A DNA stretch of 64,000 nucleotides from Nitrosospira multiformis (GTDB lineage Bacteria > Pseudomonadota > Gammaproteobacteria > Burkholderiales > Nitrosomonadaceae), in NCBI RefSeq assembly GCF_900103165.1, contig NZ_FNKY01000001.1, forward strand, positions 3,378,981 through 3,442,980, given 5' to 3'. A program made the position numbers and the translations under genes. Each line of letters begins with the position of its first letter. Positions within the stretch are counted from its first letter, which is position 1. Below the pieces are notes generated by a model. That model saw nothing but the letters and a program-made list of their open reading frames with translations. It made no database searches and was not told the DNA's origin. This document shows positions 49,478 to 58,476 of this stretch, one piece after another.

Positions 49478-51484
49478 CTAGCTATCCCGGAAAAGCGGTA
49501 CTGGCTCCGTGCTGAATAATGGCAATGCCAGAAAAAAAGTTGCGCCGGCGCCCGGTTGACTTTCCGCCCAAACCCGTCCTCCTATTCGCTCCATCGCCTT
49601 GTGTACCATTGCAAGCCCAATGCCAGTACCCGGATACTCTTCAGCATGATGGAGGCGCTGGAATATCTCGAAAATTTTGTCGTAGAAGCGCATGTCAAAT
49701 CCAATCCCATTGTCGCGCACCGAGAGAACACAATCACTGCTCGCAGCCTGCGCACGAATTTCTATTGCTGGTTCAGACGCATATCCGGAAAACTTGAAGG
49801 CGTTGTCAATCAGATTGCGCAGTGCTATCGCGAGGCCATCCGGGTCGACACTGACATGAAAATCGCTGATCTCGACAGTAAGACGTACATTCTTGGAGCG
49901 CGCGCGATACTGGTCCAATAGATTGGATACGAAGCTGGAAAGTTCTACGGCCGTCCTGGATACCCCTCGCCGCTCAAGCCTTGAATAAGCAAGCAGATCC
50001 TCAATCAGATCTGTCATATGCTTTGTTGCCGTCCGCACGTTTATCAGAAAATTCCGGCCTTCCTCATCGAATTGATCGTGGTATTCCTCTAATAAAAGAC
50101 GGCTATATCCGTCGATGCCGCGGAGGGGCGCCCTGAGGTCATGCGAGACGGAATAACAAAAACTTTCCATCTCCTTACTCTTGGCCAGGAGCTGGGCAGT
50201 ACGTTCTTCCACTTTATGCTCCAGGTTTACCTTGGCATCCCGTAGTGCGTCCTCAGCATTCTTTCGCTCGGTGATATCTTTAATGATAAGAAATGCCAGT
50301 TCTTTGCCATCGCCATAATGTGAAAGTAGCCCGGAATAGCTGAAGATACGCTCCCAATCTCTATCCACGCGTCCAATCCGCAACTCCAGATCCTGCAAAT
50401 GCTCACCCCTGAGGATGCGTGTCAATGGCCATTGGTCGAATGGCAGGGTGATTCCTTCGACACTCGAAAGTTCGTAGAGCTGCGCAAAAGTATGGTGATT
50501 GAGCAGCGTTTCCTCCGAATTGCCGATGTCATGCATCTCCAGCGCCGCCGGGTTCCAATGCAGCGATTGACCTGCAAGGTCGGAAATGATAAGCCCTTCA
50601 CTCATATTTCCCATTACCACCTCAAACCGCCTCTCCATTTCACGTCGGGCCTTCTCCCCCAGTCTCTGTTCATTTACATCCGTGTTGGTTCCAAACCACT
50701 GCACTACATGGCCTTCCGCATTCCTTAACGGCTCCGCCCGGGTCAGAAATATACGAAACCGCCCATCCGCCCCGCGTAATGGAAACTCCATGTCGAATGC
50801 CTCTTCGGCAGCGGTGGCGCTGATCCAGCGCTCCATTACTTTAGGCAGCATCACGGCGTCGTGCACCTTCTGCCAACCGAATCCTTCCATTTCTTCCAGT
50901 GTAGTGCCCGTGTAGTCATACCAGCGCTGGTTATACCAGGTTCTCGACCCATCGGTTTCAGCTATCCAGGCGAGCTGCGGGATGGTGTTGACAATAGTCC
51001 GAAACCGCTCTTCACTGTCCCGAAGCGCCAATTCCGCACGGCGGCGGGTCGTAATATCAAGAATAATTGCCAGAAATACCGTGCATCCTGATTGGACAAA
51101 TAGCTGCAAGTGAACTTCGATGGGATAAAGCGTACCATTCGCACGCAAATGCATGGTTTCAAAAATGAGTATTTTCTTCTCGCCATGCAGAAGCGGATTG
51201 GTCATGGTTCGGAACGACGCTTCATCAAATTCCGGGTTGATGTCGAGCGGTGTCATCATCCACAGCCGATCCAGGCTATAGCCAAGATTAAGCTGTGCCC
51301 GGCTGCTCACATACTCGAAACGCAAGGTCTGGATATCAAAAAGATAAATTTCATTCAAACTCTGTTCAAGAATACCGTCAACTTCGACATGTACATTCTC
51401 GATCTGCGTAAGCTCGCGGGTCTCCTGATTCATCTCGGAAACACATGTAATCCTTCCTGCAGGGTTCTTGATTGGAGATATCAT
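49478..51484 (-). CDS. Multi-PAS sensor histidine kinase
   Basis: A 668-residue soluble histidine kinase. Three PAS-type sensor domains (about 25-160, 165-290 and 300-415, each ending with PAC-like sequence such as ILDITTRRRAELAL and FLIIKDITERKNAEDAL), a phospho-acceptor HisKA domain with FCYSVSHDLRAPLRGIDGYSRLL, and a HATPase domain with IDNAFKFSG, RDNGIGFD and GTGIGLAMV. No membrane segment, so it senses a cytoplasmic signal. Of the bacteriophytochrome-kinase type in its C-terminal half, but the chromophore-binding domains are absent. Start: ATG 51484 is the longest; ATG 51433 is equally possible. It probably signals to the receiver and GGDEF/EAL proteins downstream. Confidence 0.92.
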   Translation of the reverse strand: MISPIKNPAGRITCVSEMNQETRELTQIENVHVEVDGILEQSLNEIYLFDIQTLRFEYVSSRAQLNLGYSLDRLWMMTPLDINPEFDEASFRTMTNPLLHGEKKILIFETMHLRANGTLYPIEVHLQLFVQSGCTVFLAIILDITTRRRAELALRDSEERFRTIVNTIPQLAWIAETDGSRTWYNQRWYDYTGTTLEEMEGFGWQKVHDAVMLPKVMERWISATAAEEAFDMEFPLRGADGRFRIFLTRAEPLRNAEGHVVQWFGTNTDVNEQRLGEKARREMERRFEVVMGNMSEGLIISDLAGQSLHWNPAALEMHDIGNSEETLLNHHTFAQLYELSSVEGITLPFDQWPLTRILRGEHLQDLELRIGRVDRDWERIFSYSGLLSHYGDGKELAFLIIKDITERKNAEDALRDAKVNLEHKVEERTAQLLAKSKEMESFCYSVSHDLRAPLRGIDGYSRLLLEEYHDQFDEEGRNFLINVRTATKHMTDLIEDLLAYSRLERRGVSRTAVELSSFVSNLLDQYRARSKNVRLTVEISDFHVSVDPDGLAIALRNLIDNAFKFSGYASEPAIEIRAQAASSDCVLSVRDNGIGFDMRFYDKIFEIFQRLHHAEEYPGTGIGLAMVHKAMERIGGRVWAESQPGAGATFFLALPLFSTEPVPLFRDS

Positions 51485-51826
51485 TACGAAAACCTGGCGC
51501 TATTGATCTTTCTTTTTCCAAAAAAACAAATATGCATATCGCTTTGTCGTTCCCGGTGTTAAATTCAATCAATCCGTATGATTAGCTTACTATTTCTATC
51601 GCGCTGCTCAATGCATCAGGCGAAGACGATCTACTTTGCGCCTATGAGTGGCATTCTTGCCACTTTTGGCTGGATGCGATCCTATTTGGGATGGCGCTGC
51701 AATAAATTTGAGTCGTAATAATTCAATCGCTTGTCTTCCTCAATCGATGAATCCGGAATACGCTGCGAAGGCTGGCCCGGCCAGCCCATAATAACGCTAT
51801 GAAACCCTAAAATGAGAACTACGGAT

Positions 51827-51846
51827 AGCTGTAAGATCTTACAGCT
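51827..51846. promoter_or_regulatory. Perfect 20-bp palindrome upstream of exbB
   Basis: AGCTGTAAGATCTTACAGCT reads the same on both strands with no spacer. It lies 110 bases before the ExbB-like start and 340 bases before the kinase gene start, in a 470-bp gene-free region (51485-51955). A spacer-free palindrome of this length is typical of a dimer-binding operator. A GC-rich inverted repeat, GGCTGGCCCGGCCAGCC, is also present around 51769-51785. Confidence 0.5.
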
Positions 51847-51955
51847 TGGCACAGGTAAAATTATGACTTGAATAACCTGGACCAGACCGTTCCGCGGGAA
51901 CGACGAGCTTTTTAAACTAAAAAGGGGCTGAGTATCACCCCGTTTGGAGATAAAC

Positions 51956-52588
51956 ATGCAAGAACTACAAGCAACCTGGACCGCGTTAAAACTCGGCGGG
52001 TTAATTATTGTACCTTTATCTTTGCTGGCGGTCATCGCGTTGGCCATCATGCTCGAGAAAGCCTTTGTCTATTGGCGTTATGCACGCCTGTCGCATGATT
52101 TGCTGAACCTCGTCGAAACCTATGGTTTTGCATGGGCCGACCTCGAAAAAATATTATCGGGGCTGGACGAGCGCCATTATTACAAGCGATTCTTCGAGGT
52201 AGTGATCAGTAACAGACATCGGCCATCGTGGTGGACCGAGTCTCGTGCGGCGGATGAAGCTCAACTAATCGAAACATCTCTTGCCAGCCGGCTATGGATA
52301 TTGGAAACAATCGTCACTGCCGCGCCATTGCTCGGGCTCGTGGGAACAGTCGTCGGAATGATGCGTGCTTTCCAGATTATCGGCGGCGAGGGAATCGTCA
52401 ATCCCACCGCGGTGACGGGAGGCGTAGCCGAGGCACTTATCGCGACCGTGGTTGGTCTGGTAATCGCATTGATTGCCTTGTTCGGATTCAATTATTTCTC
52501 TCGCCTGCAATCGCAAATAATGGATGAGATGGAACGTCTTGGAACGCGCCTGATTGATCACATCCGTCTCGATCAGGAGGGACGGTAA
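51956..52588 (+). CDS. ExbB/TolQ/MotA family proton-channel protein
   Basis: A 210-residue inner-membrane protein with three transmembrane helices (about 15-35, 110-135 and 150-175). TAAPLLGLVGTVVGMMRAFQ is the conserved ExbB/TolQ core and GGVAEALIATVVGLVIALIAL the third helix with the conserved small residues that line the proton path. ATG 51956 follows GGAG; an upstream TTG (51944) is less likely. With the ExbD-like gene two bases after it, and a TonB-like gene next, it forms a proton-driven energy-transfer complex for outer-membrane work. Confidence 0.92.
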   Translation: MQELQATWTALKLGGLIIVPLSLLAVIALAIMLEKAFVYWRYARLSHDLLNLVETYGFAWADLEKILSGLDERHYYKRFFEVVISNRHRPSWWTESRAADEAQLIETSLASRLWILETIVTAAPLLGLVGTVVGMMRAFQIIGGEGIVNPTAVTGGVAEALIATVVGLVIALIALFGFNYFSRLQSQIMDEMERLGTRLIDHIRLDQEGR

Positions 52589-52590
52589 CA

Positions 52591-52992
52591 ATGAAGCTGC
52601 GTAAATCCAGAACGTTTCGCAAAGGGCGTATTGAAATTATCCCGATGATTGACGTCATGTTTTTTCTGCTTGCAACATTCATGTTGTCCTCATTGTCAAT
52701 GCAGAATCTCGATTCCTTACAGGTGAATCTTCCTCAGGGTGCAGCCGAAAAACTCAATGCCAAAACTCCCGTGACACTGACGGTGACAAGCGATAGCCAG
52801 ATTCTTATTAACCGTACTCCCGTCACATTGGACACGCTGGCCGATACGCTAAAACCGCTACTGCAGGATTCGGAACAGAAGCTGATCGTATCCGCCGACA
52901 GCGATGCGCCGCAGGGCATTGTCGTGCAGGCGATGTTGCGCGCCCGCACTGCTGGCGCGCAACACTTTCTGATCGCGGTGAAGCACGAGTAA
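52591..52992 (+). CDS. ExbD/TolR family protein
   Basis: A 133-residue ExbD/TolR-like protein: short cytoplasmic N-terminus (KGRIEIIPMIDVMFFLLATFM) with the essential Asp in the single transmembrane helix, then a periplasmic domain with VNLPQGAA, LTVTSDSQILINRTPV and LIVSADSDAPQGIVVQAM, standard for the family. It forms the stator with the ExbB-like protein two bases upstream. Confidence 0.93.
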   Translation: MKLRKSRTFRKGRIEIIPMIDVMFFLLATFMLSSLSMQNLDSLQVNLPQGAAEKLNAKTPVTLTVTSDSQILINRTPVTLDTLADTLKPLLQDSEQKLIVSADSDAPQGIVVQAMLRARTAGAQHFLIAVKHE

Positions 52993-53002
52993 CGCGCTCA
53001 GC

Positions 53003-53812
53003 ATGCGGCATTCCAGAGCGAAGGAGGTTCAAGTCTGGTGGCCATTGCCACTGGCGGCCCTCCTCTGGCTGATCATTATCTGGGGATTCGGATTTTTCCT
53101 CACCTCTCCCGAAGTGAAAACCGAATCGCAGGCTCCGGTCCAGGCAAGCTTTATAGAATTGCCTGAAGAAAAAAAAGAACAGAAATCAGCGGCCATCCCT
53201 CAGAAGGCTCCCAAGGTACCACCCCGGCCTAAATCTCAGCCGCGTCTGGGTGACCAGAAAGCAAAACCGGTTCCGCGTGAAAAAGGAACTGCCAAGAAGG
53301 AAGCAAAGGTGGAACGCACCCCAGCCCCCAAGCCGGAGTCTCCAAAGGATCTGACGGATTACATGAAGGAAGCCAAAGAACGCCGCACTGCGGGAGGGAT
53401 TTTTGAGGATGAGCCCACGGAACCTAGAAATGTCGAACGCGAATCTACTGAAGAAGAGCTCAGAATGGCGAACGTCAAACGTAATCTTCGAGAACCCGGG
53501 GTAGGTGGAATATTTCAAATTACCAGAATGGGGGTTCGATCCGCCCAGTTTTTATTTCGAGCCTGGAAATCGGATGCCAGCAATCCCCGGCGCGAAGTCA
53601 TTGAAGTCACTGCCGGCCCGGATGGCGATATACAGCTCGCGCTCGTTCGAAAAATGATAGAACTGATTCGCCAGTACCACAAGGAAGAATTTCAATGGGA
53701 ATCGTACCGGCTCGACCGCGTGGTTACCATGTCCGCGCGCATGGAAGATAGCAAAGCATTGGAGGATTTTCTGATACGTGAGTTTTTTGACGCGAAACAT
53801 GGGTTTCGATAG
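53003..53812 (+). CDS. TonB-like periplasm-spanning protein with unusual C-terminal domain
   Basis: A 269-residue protein with TonB architecture: one N-terminal membrane helix (about 13-33, LPLAALLWLIIIWGFGFFLT), a Pro/Lys/Glu-rich linker (about 45-130) long enough to cross the periplasm, and a C-terminal folded domain (about 165-269). That domain does not show the usual TonB signature; instead FQITRMGVRSAQFLFRAW and EFQWESYRLDRVVTM suggest another fold. It follows exbD by 10 bases and is surely powered by this ExbB/ExbD pair, but its outer-membrane partner is unclear. No TonB-dependent receptor gene is adjacent. Confidence 0.75.
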   Translation: MRHSRAKEVQVWWPLPLAALLWLIIIWGFGFFLTSPEVKTESQAPVQASFIELPEEKKEQKSAAIPQKAPKVPPRPKSQPRLGDQKAKPVPREKGTAKKEAKVERTPAPKPESPKDLTDYMKEAKERRTAGGIFEDEPTEPRNVERESTEEELRMANVKRNLREPGVGGIFQITRMGVRSAQFLFRAWKSDASNPRREVIEVTAGPDGDIQLALVRKMIELIRQYHKEEFQWESYRLDRVVTMSARMEDSKALEDFLIREFFDAKHGFR

Positions 53813-53848
53813 GGTACGGCAGATTAGCAATACCCATGCTTGACGGCA

Positions 53849-55714
53849 TTAGCCCCGCTGCCCGGCCGAGCCGTCTTCCGCCTTGTCATCTTTCAGGTAT
53901 TTGTCCAGAAACTCCAGTATCCGGCGATTGGCCTCGATCTGGTTCTTCTTCTTCGTGAAGCTGTGGCCCTCATCATCGAAGATGATATATTCCACTGGGA
54001 CATTCTGTCGCTTGACAGCTTCCACGATCCCGTCACTCTCAGCCTTGATGACGCGAGGATCGTTGGCACCCTGAATAACCATCAGGGGCTTCCGGATTTC
54101 CCTGGCGTGAAAAAGCGGCGAGGTCGCGACAAGGGCGTCTATGTCCTTCACCGGATCGCCAATCTCATCGTAAATGGCTTTACGCACCGATTCCCAGTAG
54201 AGAGGGATGCTTTCCAGCGTTCGCAGCCAATTGCTCACACCAAAAATATCCACACCGACCTTGAATGCCTCGGGACGGAAAGCCAACGCCGCCAGTGTCA
54301 TATAACCGCCATAGCTGGCGCCCATGATGCCGATGCGCTCATGGTCGATGTAACCGAGACTGGCGAGATAGGTTTTGGCTTCCACGCAATCCCATAGCGG
54401 TTCACGCCCATGTTTACGATTGGCGGCGGTAAAGAAGGTCTTGCCATACCCGGAACTGCCGCGATTATTGATCCCCAGCACGGCGTAGCCATGATTCACG
54501 AGGTATTGGATCTGGGCATTATAACCGCGCATGGTCTGACCACCCGGTCCGCCGTGAACATACACGATGGCGGGCACTTTATTTGTCGTCGATGCCTCAT
54601 GCGGTTTGTAGTAGATGGAAGGTATCACCATCCCATCAAAGGAGCGGAAGCGGATTACTTGCGCTTCCACCAGATCCAATGGATCGATATCCCGACTCAG
54701 GCTTTGGGTAAGCTGCCTGATTTGCTCCGGCCGTCTGGACTGCCCGATCCCGAAATCGTAGACGAACAGATTATCGGGAGAACGGTCACCGTTCACGTAG
54801 AAGGCCATGCGAGTACTGGTCCCGGAAAAAACCACACCCCGAATTTCCCCTTCCGGAAGGGTGGGAAGCTGCACGGACTTCTCTTCATTTCCATCGATCT
54901 CTACAATCCGGATCACTATGCTGCCGTCCTGGTTAATACCTGTCACCCGGAAACGTCCATCTCTGGAAAAATAAGTATAGATCACATCCCAATCAGCACT
55001 TTCGTGATCCCGGACGTCACCCGTAACTAAATCATAGGTGCACAAACGCTTGAATTCGCTGCCCTCATTGGTGAGAAAGAGCAACCCTTGAGAGTCCGGA
55101 TCGAAGGTCTCGGCCCGGAAGCTGATGGCGCCCTCGTGCGGAGTCAGGTGTTTGACTTCCTGCTTGCCGACATCGAACAGGTAGATATCGCTGTCGGAAG
55201 TCGTATTGGCCCTGTTCAGTGCGATCCACCGCTCGTCGCGGCTGATCGGACCCAAGTCGAATCCTTGCTCATTCTTATAAAGTAAAGTGCGAGCATAGCT
55301 CTGCGCATCGTAGCAATACAGATCAAAGAATCTAGGATCACGCTCGTTGCTGGAAACAAAAAAAGCGCTCCCATCCGGGCGCCACCCCATGAACTGTGCC
55401 TTGAGCTTCTCCCCTGGGGTCAAGTCCCTTTCCGTGTCATCGTGATCAAGCAGGAAAAGATGATAATTTTCATCCCCCCCGTGATCCCGCGTGAAAAGAA
55501 CCCGGTCATCGCCTGGAAAGAAACTGACGGAAAAAGTACTGTCGACTATGGACCGGGTCAGTGGCTCTGGCGTGCCTCCCTCAATCGGTAGCGTATAAGC
55601 GTTGAAGATGCCGGACGCATTGCTGCTGAAGAGAATACGCTTCTCGTCGGCACTGAACGACGCTCCCAATATGGAAGTCGTCGCCATGAATTGTTCTATG
55701 GTGTAGCGTTTCAT
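53849..55714 (-). CDS. S9 family serine peptidase (prolyl oligopeptidase type)
   Basis: A 621-residue peptidase without a signal peptide. The N-terminal half is a beta-propeller of WD/TolB-like blades (for example VLFTRDHGGDENYHLFLLD and RFRVTGINQDGS); the C-terminal alpha/beta-hydrolase domain contains GASYGGYMTLAAL (nucleophile Ser), GANDPRVIKAESD (Asp) and DDEGHSF (His). This is the acylaminoacyl-peptidase/DPP-like branch, degrading short peptides in the cytoplasm. A single gene, convergent with the TonB-like gene, from which only 36 bases separate it. Confidence 0.93.
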   Translation of the reverse strand: MKRYTIEQFMATTSILGASFSADEKRILFSSNASGIFNAYTLPIEGGTPEPLTRSIVDSTFSVSFFPGDDRVLFTRDHGGDENYHLFLLDHDDTERDLTPGEKLKAQFMGWRPDGSAFFVSSNERDPRFFDLYCYDAQSYARTLLYKNEQGFDLGPISRDERWIALNRANTTSDSDIYLFDVGKQEVKHLTPHEGAISFRAETFDPDSQGLLFLTNEGSEFKRLCTYDLVTGDVRDHESADWDVIYTYFSRDGRFRVTGINQDGSIVIRIVEIDGNEEKSVQLPTLPEGEIRGVVFSGTSTRMAFYVNGDRSPDNLFVYDFGIGQSRRPEQIRQLTQSLSRDIDPLDLVEAQVIRFRSFDGMVIPSIYYKPHEASTTNKVPAIVYVHGGPGGQTMRGYNAQIQYLVNHGYAVLGINNRGSSGYGKTFFTAANRKHGREPLWDCVEAKTYLASLGYIDHERIGIMGASYGGYMTLAALAFRPEAFKVGVDIFGVSNWLRTLESIPLYWESVRKAIYDEIGDPVKDIDALVATSPLFHAREIRKPLMVIQGANDPRVIKAESDGIVEAVKRQNVPVEYIIFDDEGHSFTKKKNQIEANRRILEFLDKYLKDDKAEDGSAGQRG

Positions 55715-55890
55715 ATGAGTAATGATCCTGGATGGACTGCTTTACCTGCACACTCAAGAGACTACAGCGACGGTCGATATTTTATCAACACAGCGCGAGA
55801 TTTCTCCGGATTATACTGAGTGAATCCTCGATGCGAGCTTCAATTCTGTTCATCAGTTTGATGCTGCGAGAAAATACCGCACATTTCGCC

Positions 55891-55950
55891 ATTCCGGGCC
55901 TGACCCGGAATCCAATTCAAACCAGCAATGGCGTGTTTCGCACGCCATTG
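55891..55950. repeat. Intergenic palindromic repeat (two hairpins)
   Basis: Two adjacent perfect hairpins: ATTCCGGG/CCCGGAAT (55891-55898 and 55904-55911, 5-base loop) and CAATGGCGTG/CACGCCATTG (55926-55935 and 55941-55950, 5-base loop). The first resembles the CCATTCCGGGCCTGACCCGG-type repeat seen dispersed between genes in several proteobacteria. It lies between the S9 peptidase and EEP genes. No other copy was noticed in the window. Confidence 0.6.
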
Positions 55951-56004
55951 CATACTGGCTTCCGTAGTATGGCGTTTGTATTATTTTTATGCTGGATCAA
56001 TCAA

Positions 56005-57252
56005 CTACAACTCAAGAACCGTAACGTTCGGACAATGATCGCTGGTCACAATGGGTTGCGGGCGTTTTTTTACCACAGCAATCTTGCGCGAGCTGAGCTC
56101 GCGAGTCTGCGACTGCTTGATGGCATCGCTGATAACAATATGATCCAGCCCTTTTAAACCGTTGCATCCTCGCTCGGTCGAAGTCAACGGTACCTGATGC
56201 ATCGCGGGAAACCCGTCAGCGATCTCTTGCCATAAATAGCTACTCTTGACTCTTCCCCACTCATCTTTTGTATTCGGCTCCGCCGAGTCCGTGCCATCGG
56301 TACGGACATCCGACTTTGCCACCAATGCTCTTTCCTCCTCGTCTATCCGGCGATTAAAATCACCGAAGAGGACGAAGCGAGGACTTTCTCTAGCCACATT
56401 CTCAACCCAATCCTCAAGAATGGGCACTTGCCGGTTAAGGACTTCGCACGCCGGGTCCGGATCAGTCAATTTGTGACCCGTGAAGCCGCTGCCCGTTTTT
56501 AGATTGGCGCAGCCGGACTTGAGATGAATATTCAGAAAAGTTACCGGTACGCCATTAATTACCAGTCGCAGTGCCAGTCCGGGCCTGACACGGTGCCTGG
56601 CAGGCTCGTCCCGGAGCTGTTCCGTGATGGCCAAATCCAAGTTTGGTACACAACTATTCTCGGCAGATGATATTGATGAAATTGATTTATCCCAGGCGAA
56701 CGCCACAGTTTGAAAAGCATCATGCGGCGCAATACAAACATTGAATTGCCCGGCAAATTCGCCAAGCACCTGCTCTATCACCTCTCGGGACTTTACTTCC
56801 TGAAACGCAATGACCTTGATGTTCTCATTCTGAATCAGATTTTCGATGGTGGCCCGCAAACCGCTTAACTTCGCATCGTAGTTCTCCGCCGTCTCTGCTC
56901 TGCCTGGATGCTTTCTTTTCCCATACGCATTGCAAGGAGCGGTCATCATCATCGCTTCAAAGCCGCCGGCTGCCTCAATTGTTGCTTCCCGGCACCGCTT
57001 TGCGCGGATCTCCTCTTCCGGTGCCGCATGCTGCGTGCCACGGGGGATCTTGATCCGGCTATCACACCAGTTGACCTCAGGCGCACCGCAAACCTCGACA
57101 TGCCGTTTGAAGTCATCAATGGTTCCAGCCCACGCCATGTTGAAGATGGCAATTCCGACCGGCGCGGTTTCCTGGGCCTGCGCACTGACCGGCAAACCAG
57201 GCGATAGAAATACTAAAAGGAAAATGAAGCGGGAAAGAAGCACAAAATGCAA
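56005..57252 (-). CDS. Exported endonuclease/exonuclease/phosphatase (EEP) family protein
   Basis: A 415-residue protein with a signal peptide (ends near VSAQAQ) and an EEP/DNase I-like fold: IAIFNMAWAG at the first strand, VIAFQEVKS with catalytic Glu, FLNIHLKSGC, FVLFGDFNRRID and GLDHIVIS with SDHCP at the end. The catalytic His-Asp pairs of metal-dependent phosphodiesterases are all present. Six or more cysteines in the N-terminal half suggest disulfides in the periplasm or outside. It might be a secreted nuclease or a phosphodiesterase of lipids. The frame starts at TTG 57252; GTG 57243 also fits. The lipoprotein gene ends one base before, so they are co-transcribed. Confidence 0.85.
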   Translation of the reverse strand: MHFVLLSRFIFLLVFLSPGLPVSAQAQETAPVGIAIFNMAWAGTIDDFKRHVEVCGAPEVNWCDSRIKIPRGTQHAAPEEEIRAKRCREATIEAAGGFEAMMMTAPCNAYGKRKHPGRAETAENYDAKLSGLRATIENLIQNENIKVIAFQEVKSREVIEQVLGEFAGQFNVCIAPHDAFQTVAFAWDKSISSISSAENSCVPNLDLAITEQLRDEPARHRVRPGLALRLVINGVPVTFLNIHLKSGCANLKTGSGFTGHKLTDPDPACEVLNRQVPILEDWVENVARESPRFVLFGDFNRRIDEEERALVAKSDVRTDGTDSAEPNTKDEWGRVKSSYLWQEIADGFPAMHQVPLTSTERGCNGLKGLDHIVISDAIKQSQTRELSSRKIAVVKKRPQPIVTSDHCPNVTVLEL

Positions 57253-57253
57253 G

Positions 57254-57574
57254 CTACGATTTAGACTGTTCTGGAGTCTTGCATTTTATTTCCCATGAAA
57301 GCGTTCTTTTTGCTGCACTCTCTCCCAATGCCCCCAGGAGAACAGGCGTTTGCTCATTAATAAGTGTATATCCTGACTTACAAATCTGATTCGCGCGTTT
57401 CGCCAATGTTCGGGTTGCCCAATCCCGGCTGGATTGACAAGGTTTAAAATCAGTTTTGAGAAAATATCGTGTCGTCCCATCATTTAATCTCGTTGAGGTT
57501 TGCTCATACGGGGGTTTGCTAGCACAGCCAACCAATGATGCGATAACCAATAAGGCGATTACGATAATTTTCAT
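57254..57574 (-). CDS. Small lipoprotein upstream of the EEP gene
   Basis: A 106-residue lipoprotein: hydrophobic MKIIVIALLVIASLVGCAS with lipobox Cys at 17, then a small domain with two more Cys pairs (FKPCQSS, NQICKSG, EIKCKTP). The frame extends to 57754, but the first 60 codons have no signal-peptide character, so the ATG at 57574 is preferred. It sits directly before the EEP gene and could be its anchor or inhibitor (speculative). No family recognised. Confidence 0.65.
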   Translation of the reverse strand: MKIIVIALLVIASLVGCASKPPYEQTSTRLNDGTTRYFLKTDFKPCQSSRDWATRTLAKRANQICKSGYTLINEQTPVLLGALGESAAKRTLSWEIKCKTPEQSKS

Positions 57575-58476
57575 AATTTCATGAACATGCGTGTAAGTGT
57601 GCTGATACGAAGCGACCAAAATTCCGTGGAGCAGAGATGAAAAATTGTGCATAATGCCCCTACGTTGCGAAGCGTGTTTTTCATATTTAGACATGAAATC
57701 CTCGCCGTTACTAAGCCTCTTCATTGTTATGATCCCAAGTACCAAATTTATCACTACAGTTACAGCATCGACTCAACCTCATATCAATCCGAAGAGTACC
57801 GATGTATGCTACTAAATCTCCAGAATATTTACCCCTGAGGCATATAGGTCTGTTGTTTCGACAGCTTGCTACTGGTGTTACTTTCTCTAGCTGTTTAGTT
57901 CCGCTGTATGCTGATATAAATTATTTACAAACGGCTAGCCTCCATGATTCTTAGACGAGTGCTCGTGGCAACGAGCACTCGGATCTTACAGTTGATCCAA
58001 TTGAGCAAGGAGTTTGCTTTCTATCGCTCTCCTAATGGTAGAGCGGCCAGAACCAGAAGCGTTGCGGAAGCAATCTGATGCAAAGTTAATCTCTCCGACT
58101 GCTCGGGTGCGAAACCGGTCCAACCGTCCTGATCAAAAGCTCTCTTCCGAGCGTCTTCCAGTGATTTTCTATTTTCATTTTTGCTTCGTTCATACCCATA
58201 CCCTTTTTATTTTTCGCAGTATCTTACGATAATTAATGCCAATTTGACATGCTTAGTGGCATGGATACCGTAAGCGTTAATACTGTGATACGAATGAGCA
58301 TAAGACGAAATGAAAAATCGCTGCATTAATTCGGTGAGCACCACGAACGCACATGCTCATTTGGGGCCGTGGCGATAGAGGCTCATACGTGTCACAATAT
58401 AAAGCGGTTTTAAAGACTGCATTTTGACGTACTGGTTGATTAAAAAGCATAGGCTATTCATGGGAATGAAGTTGTT
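57575..58476. other. Gene-poor AT-rich region with a strong hairpin, before the dnd operon
   Basis: No intact gene in 900 bases. The clearest element is the hairpin CGAGTGCTCG (57956-57965) with CGAGCACTCG (57972-57981): a perfect 10-bp stem and 6-base loop, without T-run. A reverse-strand frame at about 58035-58210 without start codon reads KSLEDARKRAFDQDG and LTLHQIASATLLVLAALPLG and might be a gene remnant. TTGACG at 58424 is a possible -35 element for dndC, but the -10 is poor. The stretch looks like the left junction of an inserted island. Confidence 0.45.

Noticed and set aside
58014..58232. 72-codon forward frame ahead of dndC, considered as a dndB or regulator gene
   Set aside because: No helix-turn-helix or DndB feature; the reverse strand is at least as protein-like, so it is treated as non-coding.
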